This document shows positions 50,807 through 60,729 of a stretch of 64,000 nt of DNA, one piece after another. A program made the translations under genes and the position numbers. The DNA comes from Acetivibrio cellulolyticus CD2. GTDB taxonomy: Bacteria; Bacillota; Clostridia; Acetivibrionales; Acetivibrionaceae. The DNA is taken from NCBI RefSeq assembly GCF_000179595.2, contig NZ_JH556653.1:856532-920531 (forward strand), read 5' to 3'. The notes below the pieces were generated by a model. That model did no database searches. It was given only the letters and a program-made list of their open reading frames with translations, and was not told where the DNA came from. The first letter of the stretch is position 1; every line of letters begins with the position of its first letter.

Positions 50807-52252
50807 ATGAAATTAAAATTTAAATCCCCTAAAACTAAAATTCAACCCAGCAAGGATCTCTCGGAGATAAGAAGTTATTATAAAAAAATCAGCAAATCAT
50901 TTACAAAACAGATCAATATGAATAACCCGACTTATAATGCTATACCAGACAGCACGGATGTTATGCCGGCTTACGCACATGATTATGGCAATTATGTTGC
51001 CCGGTACGGAATGGGAAATTTCCAGATTCAAGTCGTTATGAAACTCGATGGTAAATTGGATTTTGATATGCTGTCAAGAGCAGTAAGATTATCTGTTGAC
51101 GCAGAGCCGGTTTTAGGGTGCAAATTTGTTGAACATAATCCTCCATATTTCAAACGCAGGGAAGATATTGATAACTCCAAGCTCTGCATAATGGAGGAAA
51201 CAGAAAACACTGAAGAAGCTCTCCACAAGTTTTTAGAAAGCCCTTTGGATATGGATCGTGACTTCATGGTTAAAGTAAAACTGATACGTTCAGGTGAAAA
51301 TGATACTTTAGTTGTCAAACTCAATCACACATGTTCTGATGGAGCAGGTACAAAAGATTATATCCTTCTTTTATCGCATATTTATTCGTGTCTTTATAAA
51401 GACGGTATTTACGTACCAAAACCAAGTGTACGCAGCAGGGCGGATCATGAAAAAGCATTCAAGGTTCTTGGAATAAAACATCCTGAATTAGATCCTTCTG
51501 TAGTAGAGTCTCCTAAAACTGTTTGGCCATTTCATTGGAAATGCGGGGGCGAGAAGGATATTACCCCTTTTGTTATCTGCCAGCTTCCTAACGGACAATT
51601 GGATATATTGTCTAAATACGCAAAAGAAAGAGGAGCAACACTCAACGATCTAATTCTTACTGCTTTCTATAGGGCAATGTTTAAACTAACTAACCCTCCA
51701 TACGGTATTCCCATGGATATGGGTGTGACAATAGATTTGCGACGATATCTTCCCGATAATAAGGCTGAAGCAATCCGGAATTTTTCAGGAGGGGTTGTTT
51801 TAAGAATAGCCAGATTGTTTGGTGAGCCTTTTGAGGGAACCTTGATGAGGGTAAAATCCATAATGAACCGCAAAAAAGGTAAAAATCCCGGTTATCAAAG
51901 TGCTACCGGTGCAGAACGTGCAGAAAAAATGGATTTTCTAAAATATCTTGCTTTTTCCAAGTTCATGTCAAAGACTTCTGAAGTAACATCACAAAATTGC
52001 AATTTCTGTTCTCCCGGATTATCTAACGTAGGCATTATTTCGAAGTCTCCTATAAAATTCGGTGAGAATGCAGTTTCGGAAGCTTACTTTATCCCACCTG
52101 TAGTGCGTCCTCCCGCATTTCTGCTTGTTGCTTCCAGTTATAACGGCATAATGACACTTGCAGTCGGGTATTACAAAGGTGCAACCTCTAAGAGTAAGAT
52201 TGAAAAGCTTCTTAACAAAATAAAAAGTGAGCTAATGGAATGTTGTAATTAA
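50807..52252 (+). CDS. Second condensation-domain / PapA-type acyltransferase
   Basis: The ATG at 50807 follows AAGGAG at nine bases; 15 upstream codons are left out. The 481-residue protein has the HxxxDG active site in KLNHTCSDGAGTKDY and the TIDLRRYLPDNKAEAIRNFSG block. It aligns with the 519-residue paralogue throughout, except for its shorter N-terminus, which lacks the ENPFEAM segment. It is transcribed away from the minus-strand set and ends at a 16-bp stem. Having two such enzymes suggests two acylation steps or two acceptors. Confidence 0.82.
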   Translation: MKLKFKSPKTKIQPSKDLSEIRSYYKKISKSFTKQINMNNPTYNAIPDSTDVMPAYAHDYGNYVARYGMGNFQIQVVMKLDGKLDFDMLSRAVRLSVDAEPVLGCKFVEHNPPYFKRREDIDNSKLCIMEETENTEEALHKFLESPLDMDRDFMVKVKLIRSGENDTLVVKLNHTCSDGAGTKDYILLLSHIYSCLYKDGIYVPKPSVRSRADHEKAFKVLGIKHPELDPSVVESPKTVWPFHWKCGGEKDITPFVICQLPNGQLDILSKYAKERGATLNDLILTAFYRAMFKLTNPPYGIPMDMGVTIDLRRYLPDNKAEAIRNFSGGVVLRIARLFGEPFEGTLMRVKSIMNRKKGKNPGYQSATGAERAEKMDFLKYLAFSKFMSKTSEVTSQNCNFCSPGLSNVGIISKSPIKFGENAVSEAYFIPPVVRPPAFLLVASSYNGIMTLAVGYYKGATSKSKIEKLLNKIKSELMECCN

Positions 52253-52300
52253 ACAAGTTATACCAAGTTAATTTTCAGCATTCCGAAATAATCGCAGCAT

Positions 52301-52346
52301 TAAGGGAGTGAATATACTTAATTTCTTAGATATATTCACTCCCTTA
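52301..52346. terminator. Bidirectional terminator between the acyltransferase and acyl-CoA ligase genes
   Basis: TAAGGGAGTGAATATA and TATATTCACTCCCTTA form a perfect 16-bp stem with a 14-base loop. The genes on either side converge. Confidence 0.88.
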
Positions 52347-52413
52347 TTTACATTTGTTAATGTTGTTTAAATTGGGCTTATTTGTAAGAAAATCGCTCCT
52401 TTTCATCAGCCAG

Positions 52414-53715
52414 CTATATTTTCCGCTTATCAATGACCCTTTTTGCCTTACCTTCACTTCTTTCAATAGTCTTAGGTTCTACCAGCTTAACCTTTGCATT
52501 AATACCTAATGCGCTTACCACTTCTTTTCTGACTCTTGCTTCAAGTTCTTCAACTTTTTTGATCTTATCAGAGAACATACTCGGAGTCATTTCTACCCAT
52601 ATCTCGAGTGAATCCAGATTATCTACCCTATCTACTATTATAAGGTAATGCGGCGCAGTTTCACCTGTTTCTAAAAGCACACTCTCTATCTGCGATGGAA
52701 ATACATTTACACCTCTTATTATGAGCATATCATCGCTTCTGCCAGTAACCTTATTCATTCTAACCAGCGTTCTTCCGCACTCACATTTTTTATAATTCAG
52801 TGAAGATATATCATGTGTTCTGTATCTGATCAGGGGCAAACCTTCCTTGGTAATTGTCGTGAAAACAAGTTCTCCGTTTGATCCCTCAGGCAGCACCTCT
52901 TCTGTCTCAGGATTTATAATTTCAGGTATGAAATGGTCTTCCTGTACATGCAAACCGCACTTGCAGTGGCAGTCAATCGACACACCAGGTCCCATTATTT
53001 CACTAAGGCCGTATATATCCATTGCTGTTATCCCCAAACGCTCCTCTATTTCCTTTCTCATGTTATTGGACCACGGTTCGGCGCCAAAAATACCCACCTT
53101 AAGTTTCAGTTCGCGCCTATCTATCCCTAATTCATCCATTTCTTCCGCCATATTAAGTGCATATGACGGAGTACATGCTAGCACAGTCGTTCCAAAATCC
53201 TTCATTATCTGTAACTGCCGTTTGGTATTCCCCCCCGAAATTGGTATAACAGAGGCCCCTATCCTTTCAGCGCCATAATGAAGTCCAAGGCCCCCGGTAA
53301 ACAAACCATATCCATAGGCAACCTGCACTATTGATTTTTTGTTTGCTCCTGCACTGTATAATGACCTTGCTACAACTTCAGCCCATGACTTCAAATCTCT
53401 GCGTGTATAACCCACAACAGTCTGTTTACCTGTTGTCCCGGAAGACGCATGTATTCTTACAATATCACTCATCGGCGCGGCAAACATCCCAAATGGATAT
53501 GTGTCTCTTAAATCCGACTTGTTCGTAAACGGCAGCTTTTTTAAATCCTCCAGTGATTTTATATCTCCAGGTTCAATCCCGGCTTTTTGCATCTTGTCAC
53601 GATAGAACGCTACATTGTTATAAACCCTATTAACAGTTCTTATTAATCTTTCTGTTTGAACTTCAGTCATTTCCTTTCTCGACATACACTCGTATGTCGG
53701 GTTCCAGTATTTCAT
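52414..53715 (-). CDS. paaK: Phenylacetate-CoA ligase-type acyl-CoA ligase
   Basis: The 433-residue protein starts at ATG after TAGGAGGGA. It has the PaaK features: short N-terminal region with [19 protein letters not shown]-binding loop [16 protein letters not shown] (about 88-104), [20 protein letters not shown], and RIIxRG-like [17 protein letters not shown]. Length is typical. It forms CoA thioesters of aryl-acetic or similar acids. In many clostridia this gene is found with indolepyruvate oxidoreductase, which is absent here. It may provide the acyl starter of the neighbouring ACP-ketosynthase set, which is inference. Confidence 0.88.
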   Translation of the reverse strand: MKYWNPTYECMSRKEMTEVQTERLIRTVNRVYNNVAFYRDKMQKAGIEPGDIKSLEDLKKLPFTNKSDLRDTYPFGMFAAPMSDIVRIHASSGTTGKQTVVGYTRRDLKSWAEVVARSLYSAGANKKSIVQVAYGYGLFTGGLGLHYGAERIGASVIPISGGNTKRQLQIMKDFGTTVLACTPSYALNMAEEMDELGIDRRELKLKVGIFGAEPWSNNMRKEIEERLGITAMDIYGLSEIMGPGVSIDCHCKCGLHVQEDHFIPEIINPETEEVLPEGSNGELVFTTITKEGLPLIRYRTHDISSLNYKKCECGRTLVRMNKVTGRSDDMLIIRGVNVFPSQIESVLLETGETAPHYLIIVDRVDNLDSLEIWVEMTPSMFSDKIKKVEELEARVRKEVVSALGINAKVKLVEPKTIERSEGKAKRVIDKRKI

Positions 53716-53858
53716 ACTGTTCCCTCCTAAGTTTCCTTATTTAGATGTTCACCACATCAAAAAAATATTTACTTCCTGACACACAGCCCTGATGGCCAAT
53801 AAAAGTGCTCATTGACAAAAATTTATTAACATAATACAATACCATGCTTGACTGTTTA

Positions 53859-53892
53859 GAAATGCTGAAAATATAACTTCAGCAATAATTTC
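53859..53892. repeat. Short palindromic repeat of the GAAAATATAACTT family
   Basis: TGCTGAA and TTCAGCA form a 7-bp stem around AATATAAC, with outer GAAAT / ATTTC pairs separated by bulges. It lies in the 250-bp gap between the ligase and reductase genes. Confidence 0.55.
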
Positions 53893-53898
53893 ACGGTC

Positions 53899-53940
53899 TA
53901 GCCTTATTTAACCTAAATAGGTTCCCGGTTGCATAGGCTA
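53899..53940. terminator. Nested hairpin after the SDR gene
   Basis: TAGCCT / AGGCTA pairs enclose AACCT-AAAT-AGGTT and a C-rich side bulge. It lies 26 bases beyond the SDR stop on the minus strand and may end the ACP-ketosynthase-SDR transcript. Confidence 0.4.
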
Positions 53941-53965
53941 TTCCTAATTGAGATTTTATGTATCT

Positions 53966-54727
53966 TTAGTGTGCTAAATAGCCACCGTCAACTACGATGG
54001 ATGTTCCTGTAATAAAGCCGGATGCAGCACTAAGTAAAAATGCAACAGAATTCGCAACGTCCTCCGGTTTTCCAATGCCCATAATCTGACGTTTAATAAG
54101 ATCTGCTTCAAAATCTTCGTTGTTGACCACATCTCTCAAACCATCATATATGCGAGTAGCTATCATACCAGGCGCAACAGAGTTTATTCTAATTTTTTTT
54201 GCTACAAGTTCCAAGGCCAAAGATCGAATTGCACTTTCTATTGCTCCCTTACTTGCACAGTATGCAGTCAGGCCTCTAGCTCCCACTTTATTTGAAATAG
54301 ATGATATGGCTACGATGCTACCACCATTGTCATTATTTTTCCTCTTCGAAAAATGTTTGACCAGCTCAATAAATGAATAGAAGTTTATTGTCATTATATT
54401 ATTGAGATCGCTTGTTTTTAAGTATTGCAGCGGAACTGTCTTTGATATGCCTGCTGAATGTACCAACCCACTAAGTTTTAGTTCATCACTGCAAATATTA
54501 TCAAACATCTTTCCTATTTCATCCAGATTGGTCAAGTCTAAAAGATAGTATGAATGTTGACCAGGCTCCAGTTCATTATACGTTTCCTTCAATCGCTCTT
54601 CATCTCTTGCGACCATAATAATATTTGCCCCGAGGCTACTTAAGTGGATTGCAATTTCTTTCCCAATGCCTGCCGAGGCTCCAGTAACCATAATATTTTT
54701 ACCGCTGAGGTCCATCGGGTTTATCAT
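53966..54727 (-). CDS. SDR-family 3-oxoacyl-ACP reductase-like protein
   Basis: The 253-residue protein has a TGASAGIGKEIAIHL cofactor loop, a catalytic Ser in IVAISSISNK, the YxxxK motif in LTAYCASKGAIESAIR, and FITGTSIVVDGGYLAH at the end, all typical of FabG-like reductases. It would reduce a 3-ketoacyl-ACP made by the adjacent ketosynthase. It starts six bases after the ketosynthase stop, so the two are coupled. The next gene downstream, the ligase, is 250 bases away beyond a hairpin. Confidence 0.88.
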   Translation of the reverse strand: MINPMDLSGKNIMVTGASAGIGKEIAIHLSSLGANIIMVARDEERLKETYNELEPGQHSYYLLDLTNLDEIGKMFDNICSDELKLSGLVHSAGISKTVPLQYLKTSDLNNIMTINFYSFIELVKHFSKRKNNDNGGSIVAISSISNKVGARGLTAYCASKGAIESAIRSLALELVAKKIRINSVAPGMIATRIYDGLRDVVNNEDFEADLIKRQIMGIGKPEDVANSVAFLLSAASGFITGTSIVVDGGYLAH

Positions 54728-54733
54728 TTCACT

Positions 54734-55780
54734 CTAGTCCCCCTTAAAGTAGTCGTTTGTATATATCATAGGAAGACAAGCACATTTGTCCATTTCGAGA
54801 TAAATGCCTCCCCATGATAAACCTACACCAAACCCACACAGCAATACCCTTATCCTCTCCTTTGATTTCTCTCCTCCTAATGCATCGACCAAAGTTAGAG
54901 GTATGGACTCACCGCTTGTATTTCCAAATCTATCAATAGATACTGGCAGTTTTTCCATAGGAAAACCTATCTTTTTTGCCAAATGTTTGAGAATAAAGAG
55001 GTTTGCTTGATGAAATACATACATATCTACATCTTCATGTTTAATATTGTATTGTGACATAAATGCCTTAACTGCTTTAGGTACATCGGTAATAGTGAAG
55101 GAGAATACATCTGACCCGTTCATGGCCAATTCACAATCCGATGCTTCTATTACTGTATTGCTTCTGCTCCTTGCATGTCCTGCAGGGACCATTATACATT
55201 TATATCCGCTCCCCTTGGTTTTCAGAAAGTATTTTATTTCTTTACCCTCTGACCTTTCAAAGGCTGTTGCTGTTCCTCCGTCTCCAAACAACATAGCTGT
55301 AGCACTATCATTGGGATTAATTCCAAAGTTACTGGTATCACCGCACAAGAGCAACACTCTATTTAAGTCTTGTGTTGAAACCATAGTTGAAGCTAACCAT
55401 ACTCCGTATACATATGCAGAGCAGCCAAGATTTACATCAAAGGCTATGCAATTCTCACTAATCCCCAACCTATGCTGCAACACACATGCTGTTGCCGGTA
55501 CGGCATAATCAGGCGTTTGACTTATAAATATCAAACCATCAATGGACGATGGCTCCCAATTTAATTTCTCCATTAGTCTTTTTGCCGCAGCATAGCAAAG
55601 GTCCGAAGCGCATTGCTCATCCAAAGCAACGTGCCGTGTTTTAATACCTGTCATATTAATAAACTTTTGTACACTTTCTTCTCCAAAAGCGCCATAATAG
55701 TCTTCATTTTTTACAATACGATCAGGTACAGCACACGCTATGCCTTTTATCTCTACATTCTTAAGCACTCCTGTTGCCAC
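54734..55780 (-). CDS. Ketoacyl-ACP synthase III (FabH-like)
   Basis: The start is GTG at 55780, close to the ribosome site GAGGTG at the end of the ACP gene. The 348-residue protein has the thiolase fold with the Cys in VNLGCSAYVYG, the His in YVFHQANLFILKHL and the Asn in GNTSGESIPLTL, the full KAS III triad. SQTPDYAVPATACVLQ is also typical. It would extend an acyl-CoA starter with malonyl-ACP. Because a dedicated ACP is directly upstream, and neither malonyltransferase nor dehydratase genes are near, it seems to belong to a short secondary pathway, not to housekeeping fatty acid synthesis. Confidence 0.9.
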   Translation of the reverse strand: MATGVLKNVEIKGIACAVPDRIVKNEDYYGAFGEESVQKFINMTGIKTRHVALDEQCASDLCYAAAKRLMEKLNWEPSSIDGLIFISQTPDYAVPATACVLQHRLGISENCIAFDVNLGCSAYVYGVWLASTMVSTQDLNRVLLLCGDTSNFGINPNDSATAMLFGDGGTATAFERSEGKEIKYFLKTKGSGYKCIMVPAGHARSRSNTVIEASDCELAMNGSDVFSFTITDVPKAVKAFMSQYNIKHEDVDMYVFHQANLFILKHLAKKIGFPMEKLPVSIDRFGNTSGESIPLTLVDALGGEKSKERIRVLLCGFGVGLSWGGIYLEMDKCACLPMIYTNDYFKGD

Positions 55781-55791
55781 TGCATTTCACC

Positions 55792-56010
55792 TCACTCCAT
55801 CATATCAGTAATGTCTTTCACTGTTTTGAAACCTTTGACTTCTCTGGTTGTTATAGTCTGCCCAAAACTTTCATCAAACATGGCTATTACTGATATTGCA
55901 GCCATTGAGTCCCATTCACCGAGTCTATTTAGCTCAATATCCTCACCAAGAGTACCCTTTTCAATATCTAATACTTCTTCCAACAGATTTAGCTTTTCAT
56001 CAATTGTCAT
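55792..56010 (-). CDS. Acyl carrier protein (secondary)
   Basis: The 72-residue product starts at ATG after AAGGAG. It has a helical ACP fold with the phosphopantetheine site in NRLGEWDSMAAISVIAMF, Ser being the attachment point in D-S-M. The variant DSM in place of DSL is frequent in ACPs of secondary pathways. It opens a three-gene operon with the ketosynthase and the SDR reductase, with gaps of 11 and 6 bases. Confidence 0.9.
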   Translation of the reverse strand: MTIDEKLNLLEEVLDIEKGTLGEDIELNRLGEWDSMAAISVIAMFDESFGQTITTREVKGFKTVKDITDMME

Positions 56011-56218
56011 TGTTAACGCTCCTTTTTTGACTCATATTAGTTTGATAGAAATAAACTACACATAATGTTTATTTACATAATAGAATATGAATTTTTTTAA
56101 GAATGTGTGAAATATTCCATAAACTTTTAATATAAATGCCACCTAAAGATTCATTTACAGATATGTAATTATTGACCATTAAAAAGCAGACAGCTTCTTT
56201 TCAAATTTGCCATTTATT

Positions 56219-57946
56219 TTATTGCTCTTTAGAAAAAATTGCTTTTACTTTTAATAGAGATGAACAGGCTATCAAGGAAACACACCCTGTTAATATTCCA
56301 AGTAATAATCCGTTGAAAGTTCTGTTTAATGAAGTCAGTACTGGAGTAAATCCATGGCAGAAACTGTTTATAATAGATATTCCAATAATTGAAGAGAAAG
56401 TTCCCAAAAAGCTTAGAAGTTTATAGGACACCTTTTTGGGATAAAGATACAAAAACGCAAACAGGCATGGATAGCCGATAATAAATTCCTTCGTCCTTGG
56501 TCTTGCTGACATGGTTAGTTCCAGGAATTTTCTTAGCTCAAGCTCCATGGCGGATTCTGGCAATATATTAAAATTGCCGCTTCTTAATAAATATATATAT
56601 ATAAGAACAGAGATACTTAATATATAAACAAGGTTAGAAAATATAAACTTCTTAATACCTGTACGCTTAATATCGTTTATTATTCTTTGATATACAGGGT
56701 ATTGATCCTGTGAGATAAAAATAAAGTTTATATTGAACACAATCAGTGGAATAACAAACGCCTGTATAACCATGTTGAAGTTAATAAGGTGCATTGTATA
56801 TCGAACATCACACATTGACGCTATTACCGTACAAATTCCAATTCCATTAATAAAGAAAAGCCTTAATAGTGACTTACAAATACATATAAAAATATTTTTC
56901 GATGGATTTTTCAAACTATTCATAAGTATTATACTTGATAAAGAAGGATAGATAATAGCAGCTGCAAATGCCGTCCAAATATTAGTTTCTGGTTTTATAA
57001 ACTCAAATATTAAAAACCCTGCTAAAGAGGGAAGGATGATTGAAAATATAGTAATACAAGGCTTTTTAATTCCGATATAATTTATAAATAAGGCTATTGA
57101 GGCGATAAGATTAATAATAATCGGAATACTGTAAGGTATACCTGGAATAGTTGGATTGACCTTATTTATCGGGGTATCCATAGAAAAACCTCTTTCAGTA
57201 AGTCGTTCAGAGAGCTCTTTTGAAACTTCTAAAACGCGGTTATCAGATGTAAAATCTTTTGAGTTATAAATTGGCTCAATACAAACCAGCCTGACATTTC
57301 TGTCCATAACAGCTCTAAACCACATCAAGGAAGCATCTTGCGGAGTGGCAACTTTTGATGGATAATTTGAAATGGTAAAAGCCCTGTTTAAACTGTAGTT
57401 TGTTCCGGTTATAAGCGAATCAAGTCCCGGTATGGGGATATAACCTGTTTGTTCTTCGTTCTCCATAACAAAAAAGATAAGGTTATTTCTAATAACTAAT
57501 AACCTTAATTCCTCAATATCTTCATAACTATTCTGATTAACGGGATAAGGATTTTCTTTAATCGAATTATACAATAACAGATATCTGATTCCGTATTTTT
57601 GAATAATAGATTCCAGGCTTTTATAATAACTTTTTGAATGGGATAAGCTGTTAAGGTTTAGTATAATTTGGAGCCCATAGCTATTTACTTTTTCACAAAG
57701 TACGGTATTTAGTCTATCAGAATTACTGCCCAAAGACTCTTCATTTAAAATAACGCTTGATATATTATATTCTCTAAGATCACCAAAGTTTAATTGATTC
57801 GATAATTTATTATTTGAAATAAACTTTTGGTAGTCACACGCCAATATAACTGAATTATTATTTATTTCATTTGACAACCTTAAACTAATTAAAGGGACTA
57901 AAAATATGGTACTTACAATTAAAACCAGCCATAAAACTTTTCGCAT
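56219..57946 (-). CDS. DUF5693-type membrane protein
   Basis: The 575-residue protein has an N-terminal membrane anchor (about 5-23), an extracytoplasmic domain of about 240 residues (to about 255) with the fold pattern of a TIM-barrel-like DUF5693 region (YGIRYLLLYNSIKENPYP), and about eight membrane helices in the second half, with ARPRTKEFIIGYPCLF as the most conserved block. In other Clostridia such genes lie near polysaccharide or polysaccharide pyruvyl-transfer genes. Function is unknown. The gene lies between the ACP operon and clpC, with no tight spacing to either. Confidence 0.75.
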   Translation of the reverse strand: MRKVLWLVLIVSTIFLVPLISLRLSNEINNNSVILACDYQKFISNNKLSNQLNFGDLREYNISSVILNEESLGSNSDRLNTVLCEKVNSYGLQIILNLNSLSHSKSYYKSLESIIQKYGIRYLLLYNSIKENPYPVNQNSYEDIEELRLLVIRNNLIFFVMENEEQTGYIPIPGLDSLITGTNYSLNRAFTISNYPSKVATPQDASLMWFRAVMDRNVRLVCIEPIYNSKDFTSDNRVLEVSKELSERLTERGFSMDTPINKVNPTIPGIPYSIPIIINLIASIALFINYIGIKKPCITIFSIILPSLAGFLIFEFIKPETNIWTAFAAAIIYPSLSSIILMNSLKNPSKNIFICICKSLLRLFFINGIGICTVIASMCDVRYTMHLINFNMVIQAFVIPLIVFNINFIFISQDQYPVYQRIINDIKRTGIKKFIFSNLVYILSISVLIYIYLLRSGNFNILPESAMELELRKFLELTMSARPRTKEFIIGYPCLFAFLYLYPKKVSYKLLSFLGTFSSIIGISIINSFCHGFTPVLTSLNRTFNGLLLGILTGCVSLIACSSLLKVKAIFSKEQ

Positions 57947-58078
57947 TTTTCACCAACGTCATTTACTTTATTATTCTCAGATTATAACACGGGAAGTTAT
58001 TGACTTCAAATACCATGAACTGCTCTTTTATTATTTTACCAAAGGTTCCTTATCCCCCCTTATGAATTGACAAATACT

Positions 58079-58112
58079 AAAATAGCCAGAGCTGAACGCC
58101 CTGGCTATTTTT
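58079..58112 (-). terminator. Terminator of the ctsR-mcsA-mcsB-clpC operon
   Basis: On the minus strand AAATAGCCAG and CTGGCTATTT form a 10-bp stem, with A and T runs on the two sides. It begins within the clpC stop codon region. Confidence 0.9.
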
Positions 58113-60544
58113 TATGCTTTATTCAAAACCAAATCATCTTCCTTACTTTCAATGACTACCTTATCTCCTGCTCTAACTCTTCCCTCGAGCATTTCTTCTG
58201 CCAACTTGTCTTCCACCATGCTTTGAATGGCTCTCCTCAGAGGCCTTGCTCCATAAAGCTGGTCAAATCCCTTCTTAGCCAGAAGCAGCTTGGCATCATC
58301 GGTAACCTCCAACGCTATGGCATTATCTTTAAGTCTCTTCGCAAGACTTTCAATCATAAGCCCTACGATACTCTTCAAGTGCTCTTCTTCTAACGGGTGG
58401 AATACAATTATCTCATCAACTCTGTTCAAAAACTCAGGTCTGAATGTATTCTTGAGCTCACCCATAACATTATTTTTCATGTCGCTATAGGTTTTTGCCT
58501 TCTCGGCATTAGCCGAACTAAATCCAAGTCTTTTTGGTTCAGTTATAAGCCTTGCTCCAACATTTGACGTCATGATAATTACTGTATTCCTGAAATCTAC
58601 AACTCTTCCCTGCGAATCGGTCAGCCTTCCATCTTCAAGAATCTGAAGCAGTATGTTAAAGACATCAGGATGAGCTTTCTCAATCTCATCAAACAAAACC
58701 ACTGAATATGGCTTCCTTCTTACTTTCTCAGTAAGCTGTCCACCTTCTTCATATCCTACATATCCCGGAGGTGATCCAACCAAACGTGATACGCTGTGTT
58801 TTTCCATATACTCGGACATATCAATTCTAGTTATAGAGTTTTCATCTCCAAATAATGCTTCTGCAAGAGCCTTACTAAGTTCCGTCTTACCAACCCCCGT
58901 AGGGCCCAGGAATATAAACGAACCTACAGGACGTTTCGGGTCTTTAAGCCCTACCCTTCCTCTTCTAATAGCTTTAGATATAGCCTTAACCGCTTCTTCC
59001 TGTCCAATTACCCTGTTATGGAGAGTTTCTTCCATCTTCATAAGTCTTTCTGACTCTTCTTCAGCAAGACGCTTAACAGGTATGCCGGTCCAGTCAGCAA
59101 CAATTCCAGCAACTTCTTCTTCTGTAACCGTATCGGTTGTAGTCTGGTTTTTTTGCTGCCAATCATTTTTCGCTTTATCAAGCTCGTTCTTCAGCCTTTG
59201 TTCTTCGTCCCTTATCCTGGCTGCTTTTTCAAACTCTTGACATATTATAGAATCTTCTTTTTCTTTCCTTAACTTTTCTACCTGTTCTTCAAGCTGTTTT
59301 AAATCCGGCGGAGCTGTAAATGACTTAAGTCTTACCCTCGATGCTGCTTCATCAATTAAGTCTATGGCTTTATCGGGTAAGAAACGCTCTGTTATATACC
59401 TATCCGAAAGCTTTACAGCGGCTACAAGTGCTTCATCAGTTATCTTAACCCTATGGTGCGCTTCATATTTATCCCTTACACCTTTTAAAATCTCTATAGC
59501 TTCTTCCTTTGAAGGTTCTCCTACCGTAATAGGCTGGAACCTTCTTTCCAATGCAGCATCCTTTTCTATATGCTTCCTGTATTCATCAAGTGTTGTTGCA
59601 CCTATAACCTGTATTTCACCTCTTGCAAGAGAAGGCTTTAAAATATTTGAAGCATCGATAGCACCTTCTGCTGCACCGGCTCCAATAATTGTGTGCATTT
59701 CATCAATAAACAGAATTACATTTCCCGCCTTTTTAATCTCTTCAAGAGCCTTTTTAAGCCTTTCTTCAAACTCACCTCTGTACTTTGCTCCTGCCACCAT
59801 AGATGACAGATCTAAAGTCACCACTCTTTTATCTTTCAACATTTCCGGAATATTGCCTTCAACTATCTTCTGTGCCAATCCTTCAGCAATAGCTGTCTTT
59901 CCAACACCAGGCTCACCTATGAGACAAGGGTTATTTTTTGTTCTTCTGCTCAATATCTGTATTACTCTTTCTATTTCCTTATCTCTTCCGATTACCGGAT
60001 CAAACTTTGCCTCTCTTGCCATATCAGTTAAGTCTCTTCCAAACTGATTCAGCGTTGGTGTATTTGAACTGGTAGCATTATTCTTAGGAACGCCCGATGT
60101 ACCTGGCGCTTCTTCACTAAACATTTTTACAACCTCAGAATAGAGTTTTTGCGGTTCAAGTCCCAAATCCATCAGAATCCTTACTGCTACACTTTCGCCT
60201 TCTTTCAATATGCCAACCAGAAGATGTTCAGTTCCGATATAATTGTGGCCCATCCTTCTCGCTTCTCTAAAGCTGAGTTCAAGGACTCTTTTAGTTCTGG
60301 GCGTAAACCCTAACGGCTGTTCACCAGTTGAATCTCCATGGCCTATTAATTCTTCTATCTCTTTAAGAACTTTATCTTCAGTAATACCTTGATTTTGCAA
60401 TACCTTGGCAGCTACTCCGCTTCCTTCTTTAATTAATCCCAGCAGCAAATGCTCTGTACCAACATAATTATGACCAAGGGTCATTGCACTTTCCTGCGAA
60501 AGACTTACTGCTTTCTCTGCTTTTTCAGTAAAACGTCCATACAT
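58112..60544 (-). CDS. clpC: ATP-dependent Clp protease ATP-binding subunit ClpC
   Basis: The ATG at 60544 follows AAGGAGG; an upstream TTG is rejected. The 810-residue protein has two Clp-N repeats (about 1-145), a first AAA module with [13 protein letters not shown], a UVR-like middle segment ([16 protein letters not shown]), and a second AAA module with [14 protein letters not shown] and a final D2 domain. ClpC unfolds substrates, such as McsB-marked proteins with phosphoarginine, for ClpP. It is the last gene of the operon. The gap to mcsB is 185 bases and contains the 103-bp repeat. Confidence 0.97.
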   Translation of the reverse strand: MYGRFTEKAEKAVSLSQESAMTLGHNYVGTEHLLLGLIKEGSGVAAKVLQNQGITEDKVLKEIEELIGHGDSTGEQPLGFTPRTKRVLELSFREARRMGHNYIGTEHLLVGILKEGESVAVRILMDLGLEPQKLYSEVVKMFSEEAPGTSGVPKNNATSSNTPTLNQFGRDLTDMAREAKFDPVIGRDKEIERVIQILSRRTKNNPCLIGEPGVGKTAIAEGLAQKIVEGNIPEMLKDKRVVTLDLSSMVAGAKYRGEFEERLKKALEEIKKAGNVILFIDEMHTIIGAGAAEGAIDASNILKPSLARGEIQVIGATTLDEYRKHIEKDAALERRFQPITVGEPSKEEAIEILKGVRDKYEAHHRVKITDEALVAAVKLSDRYITERFLPDKAIDLIDEAASRVRLKSFTAPPDLKQLEEQVEKLRKEKEDSIICQEFEKAARIRDEEQRLKNELDKAKNDWQQKNQTTTDTVTEEEVAGIVADWTGIPVKRLAEEESERLMKMEETLHNRVIGQEEAVKAISKAIRRGRVGLKDPKRPVGSFIFLGPTGVGKTELSKALAEALFGDENSITRIDMSEYMEKHSVSRLVGSPPGYVGYEEGGQLTEKVRRKPYSVVLFDEIEKAHPDVFNILLQILEDGRLTDSQGRVVDFRNTVIIMTSNVGARLITEPKRLGFSSANAEKAKTYSDMKNNVMGELKNTFRPEFLNRVDEIIVFHPLEEEHLKSIVGLMIESLAKRLKDNAIALEVTDDAKLLLAKKGFDQLYGARPLRRAIQSMVEDKLAEEMLEGRVRAGDKVVIESKEDDLVLNKA

Positions 60545-60587
60545 ATTCAAATCCTCCTTCGTATTAAATTGTCATGTTGTTGTCTAC

Positions 60588-60690
60588 TATAGATGAAAAA
60601 CTCTAAAATTATATTTAAAGGATGTTTTTCATCTAAATTAGATAACGTTTAAGTGATATATAGATTTAACTTAACTTTTCGTTATCTATA
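60588..60690. repeat. 103-bp double-hairpin interspersed repeat, copy 2, between mcsB and clpC
   Basis: The element has the same ends, length and two-hairpin structure as the copy at 19924-20026, with about ten base differences by eye. It lies inside the heat-shock operon, 43 bases upstream of clpC. In RNA form it would give two consecutive stems, which may affect processing or the relative amounts of mcsB and clpC message. Confidence 0.85.
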
Positions 60691-60729
60691 TGTTTATCGC
60701 CAAAATATCCCAAGCACAACACTATATAT

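Noticed and set aside
52414-53715. PaaK-type ligase as a certain member of the biosynthetic locus
   Set aside because: It is separated by 250 bases and a hairpin from the ACP operon, and such ligases are common alone in Clostridia; membership is kept only as a possibility.
53899-53940. Riboswitch-like nested hairpin before the acyl-CoA ligase gene
   Set aside because: On the strand of transcription it lies after the SDR gene and has no conserved aptamer sequence; a transcript-end hairpin is simpler.
59364-60047. Plus-strand open frame of 227 codons inside clpC
   Set aside because: It is antisense to a fully conserved gene, has Ser/Ile-rich low-complexity composition and no ribosome site; a shadow of clpC codon use.
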